Assembly: GCA_946699065.1 (NCBI GenBank)
Contig: CAMPDV010000117.1
Location: 62,001 to 126,000, forward strand
Direction of reading: 5' to 3'
Source of the DNA: Loxodes magnus
Taxonomy: Eukaryota > Ciliophora > Karyorelictea > Loxodida > Loxodidae
Length of the DNA stretch: 64,000 nucleotides
Made by a program: the position numbers and the translations under genes. The notes beneath the pieces are model-generated. The model did no database searches. It was given only the letters and a program-made list of their open reading frames with translations, and had not been told where the DNA came from. Positions 61,807 through 64,000 of the stretch are shown in pieces. Position 1 is the first letter of the stretch. Every line of letters begins with the position of its first letter.

Positions 61807-62093
61807 TTAAATAGGGTGGTCCTTATCTTTTAAGGTTGCGAGAAGATCTCCCAAGAGATGAACTGACTGTGAAGCAACTTTTTCTAAATGTTGGACCTGA
61901 TTAATCTCTTCATCATGGGTTGGAAATCTACCTGTAATCGCCTGTGGCGTCCTGTGTTTTTTGAGATTTTGAACCTCAACCTTGCCCATAAATAGAAGAG
62001 AGAATGCTATGGGAATATGGAGATTAATGAGACTTATAAATTCTCTTTTTTAAAGAGATACGCCCTATTGTAGGGCTATGTACTCTATAATAC
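61807..62093 (-). repeat. Hairpin plus P-T-H-D-E-E coding block
   Basis: On the minus strand a hairpin (62052-62093) is followed by a frame with M-G-K-V-E-V-Q-N-L-K-K-H-R (ATG at 61989) and F-P-T-H-D-E-E-I-N-Q-V. This resembles the P-T-Y-D-E-E blocks at 2551 and 59650 only around that motif. Short, with no recognised domain. Confidence 0.4.
62052..62093 (+). repeat. Conserved retroelement hairpin, divergent copy
   Basis: AGAGATACGCCCTATTGTAG continuing GGCTATGTACTCT. The stem sequence is changed throughout yet the shape is kept: outer AGAG-TAC/GTACTCT with a one-base bulge in the same place, inner GCCCTA/TAGGGC, and a 3-nt TAT on the 3' side. This is the strongest evidence that the fold is selected. 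Confidence 0.65.
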
Positions 62094-62337
62094 CATTTTT
62101 TTATAAGCTTTATACTCAATATCTTTGTCAATTTATTTATATTCTTCCTAAGCCTGGTAAAATTGCTATTAGCTATAATTCTACATTTAAATTCTTTTAT
62201 AAATATTATTAGGTTTATATATCTTAATTTTATAGCTTTGCTAGTTTAAGATTTTTATGAATAATATAGATTTTATTTTTATGAGCTTAGTATTCGATCA
62301 TCTTATAAGTTATAAAGTCAATTTAATATTCTGATTA

Positions 62338-62387
62338 CATCTAACTCTGAAACTAACTAGATCATCTAACTCTGAAACTAACTAGAT
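62338..62387 (+). repeat. Perfect 25-bp tandem duplication
   Basis: Two identical adjacent units beginning CATCTAACTCTGAAACTAAC (62338-62362 and 62363-62387), embedded in AT-rich DNA. Their perfect identity suggests recent origin. Confidence 0.95.
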
Positions 62388-62621
62388 ATAATATTCATTA
62401 AAGCACTAAATACAAATTTTTCTTAATAAGTTATTAATACCAAGATTATTATTTCTAGACAAGCAATAGCTTAATAAAATAATTGGCAATATAGACTAAA
62501 ATTTCTATTGAAATAAAATTATAAATAAGATTATTTTCTTTATAAGGAGTAGAAATTACAATATTCTAAATATAATTATTAGTAGCAAATAAATATATTT
62601 AAATATTATTTTAAATATTTA

Positions 62622-63020
62622 GAGGTTGGGCGCAGTCAGCTGAACTGGTTGATAATCTGGTGCAGTGTATAATGCATTGCCGAGTAATCTCGCACTAGAT
62701 GCTACCACGAGAAAGGGTGGGCATACTCAGAAGAGATAAATCTAACTTGTTCGAGAGTTCTCGCTAGTAATATGAAAGTTTGATTGATAAATCTACTAAT
62801 AACTTAATTAAAAATTCTTAATTAGATCTATTCAAGAAGACTAGAGCATTTGGTTCAAAATTCAAGAAATATTTTTAAAAAGCAGATTCTCCATTTGGAG
62901 AAACTGACGTGACTTAATGGAAGACTAGAATGGTAAGATAAAGTATGAGAGCAGTTTTTAATTTAAATATTGAAAGGACTGCGCGCCAATAAGGTGCTAC
63001 GCCTCTATAATGAAATTTAT
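62622..63020 (+). repeat. SINE-like repeat, subfamily 1, diverged copy
   Basis: Begins GAGGTTGGGCGCAGTCAGCT and GAACTGGTTGATAATCTGGT, the best candidate for a tRNA-like head with an A box. The GTTCGAGAGTTC stretch is a loose B box. The middle and the CATTTGGAGAAACTGACGTG stretch match 61010-61425. It ends with the hairpin at 62973-63011. Compared with 61010-61425 it has many substitutions. Confidence 0.65.
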
Positions 63021-63171
63021 TTATAAGCAGATAATTTAATAAAAGCAAAGGATTTGATTTAGATTAATTTAGACTACTAATCTAAATTTTTCAATTGAAA
63101 GCTATTATTGATAGATAAAATTTAATTATTTTACTTAATATATTTTAACCATCTATTATATAAGTTTTATA

Positions 63172-63244
63172 GGGGAACTAGCTCAAATGGTAGAGCGCTC
63201 GCTTTGCATGCGAGAGGCAACGGGATTGATACCCGTGTTCTCCA
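63172..63244 (+). tRNA. tRNA-Ala (UGC), third copy
   Basis: As the other two copies except for one T-loop-side change (GGGATTGATACCC instead of GGGATCGATACCC). The cloverleaf, TGC anticodon, G3-U70 and trailing T run are intact. It lies 150 bp after a SINE-like unit. Confidence 0.95.
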
Positions 63245-64000
63245 TTTTCTTGTTTATGATAGAAGCTAAGACATTTATACATTATATAGATTCTTAAATC
63301 TAACTTTACTTTTTCTTATAATTATAAGCTTTAAAATCAATTTACTTACTATAAATATTCCATTTTAAAATACTCTAAAAGGAATACATTTTTCTGATTT
63401 AAGTATAAGTGAGTAGATGGTGAAAAAGCAAATTTAAATAATTTTTAAATATAAATAATGATTTTAATAGTTGTACAAGCTTGCTTTAGCTTATCTTTAT
63501 CTATTTTAATTAATATTTCATCCTTTATTTTCTTTCCCTTTTTCTAGGATTTAATTATTTAAACTACTATTTGTGTTTATTGCTAAAAGCTTCAATTTAT
63601 TATTCTTTGACTTACAGTTAATTTAAGCGTAATTTTTAGATATTAACTATTAGACTAGCAACTTTAGTTTTAATACATTTTTATTCATATTTGTGTTTAA
63701 AAGCTCTTAAATTCTTAGTTTTATTGGATTTTTTCTAATTCTTTAAGTGAACATTCTAAAAGCACATCGATTTTAGACTTAATTAGTTTATCAAATAATT
63801 ACTAATTTCAATATAAATTTAAATAATTTTTTAATTGCATAAGCAATAACTATTATCATCAAGTACTTTCCACATTAATAGTAGAAATAGTGCTAAATGC
63901 ATAATAAGTTAGATTTAATTTAAAATAAAGAAGGAAAAAAGGATTACTAATTAATTAAAGCTTTTAATTATTTCAATCTTCCCTAAATTAGTAAAATACT
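63245..64000. other. AT-rich, no gene seen
   Basis: No supportable feature to the end of the window. Confidence 0.4.

Noticed and set aside
2553-61989. Most short standard-code ORFs on either strand
   Set aside because: TAA and TAG are sense codons here, so standard-code ORFs are fragments or shadows. Only 2705-2911, 60740-61012 and 61807-61989 overlap real element coding; 42173-42367 is a piece of receptor copy 1 and 19197-19439 overlaps the kinase-Kelch end in the wrong frame.
1-64000. CRISPR arrays, telomere repeats, operons
   Set aside because: No regularly spaced direct repeats of CRISPR type and no ciliate telomeric runs were seen; gene spacing and introns are eukaryotic.

Overview
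This window looks like nuclear DNA from a ciliate with a fully reassigned stop-codon set. In every gene I could recognise, TAA and TAG read as Gln. TGA reads as Trp inside the genes and also ends them. Examples are R-W-C-P-T-P-G-C in an RBR ligase and G-K-W in a kinase, where the conserved Trp is TGA. No recognised gene ends at TAA or TAG. This matches the ambiguous karyorelict code (Loxodes-type); a Condylostoma-like heterotrich is the main alternative. The DNA is strongly AT-rich, and the best-supported introns are tiny (16, 16, 16 and 25 nt). A standard-code translation breaks almost every gene here, so all genes below were read by hand with the alternative code.

Layout. 1-11.3 kb is a repeat-rich stretch: SINE-like repeats, four copies of a retroelement ORF (coiled coil plus CCHC zinc knuckle, read on the minus strand and ending in an ATT/TAA microsatellite), a LINE endonuclease fragment and a structured 290-nt RNA-like repeat. 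13.0-36.9 kb holds five clean genes: (i) protein kinase + long coiled coil + ubiquitin-like domain + RING-IBR + membrane tail (+); (ii) TKL-type kinase + Kelch (-); (iii) UBA-RING1-IBR-RING2 E3 ligase with two membrane segments and two mini-introns (+); (iv) a Kelch protein (-); (v) a 1549-residue coiled coil with an otubain-like domain whose catalytic Cys is Ser, followed by a RING (-). A tRNA-Ala(UGC) lies between iii and iv. 40.9-50.4 kb carries two paralogous six-TM PAS histidine-kinase-like receptors exactly 7,730 bp apart, with a second RNA-like repeat and a second tRNA-Ala between them. 51-64 kb is again repeat-rich: a LINE reverse transcriptase relic, further ORF1 copies (the best preserved at 58.7 kb), SINE-like copies, a 5S-like tandem unit and a third tRNA-Ala.

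Biology. Three of the five central genes join ubiquitin-pathway domains to coiled coils, membrane anchors or a kinase, which suggests membrane-linked phospho/ubiquitin signalling. The receptor pair keeps the ATP-binding boxes but has Tyr where the phospho-accepting His should be. The most novel signals are the kinase-UBL-RING-IBR fusion, the pseudo-otubain-RING, and a short covarying hairpin shared by several retroelement and SINE-like copies. Function calls rest on motifs read by eye; no database search was possible.
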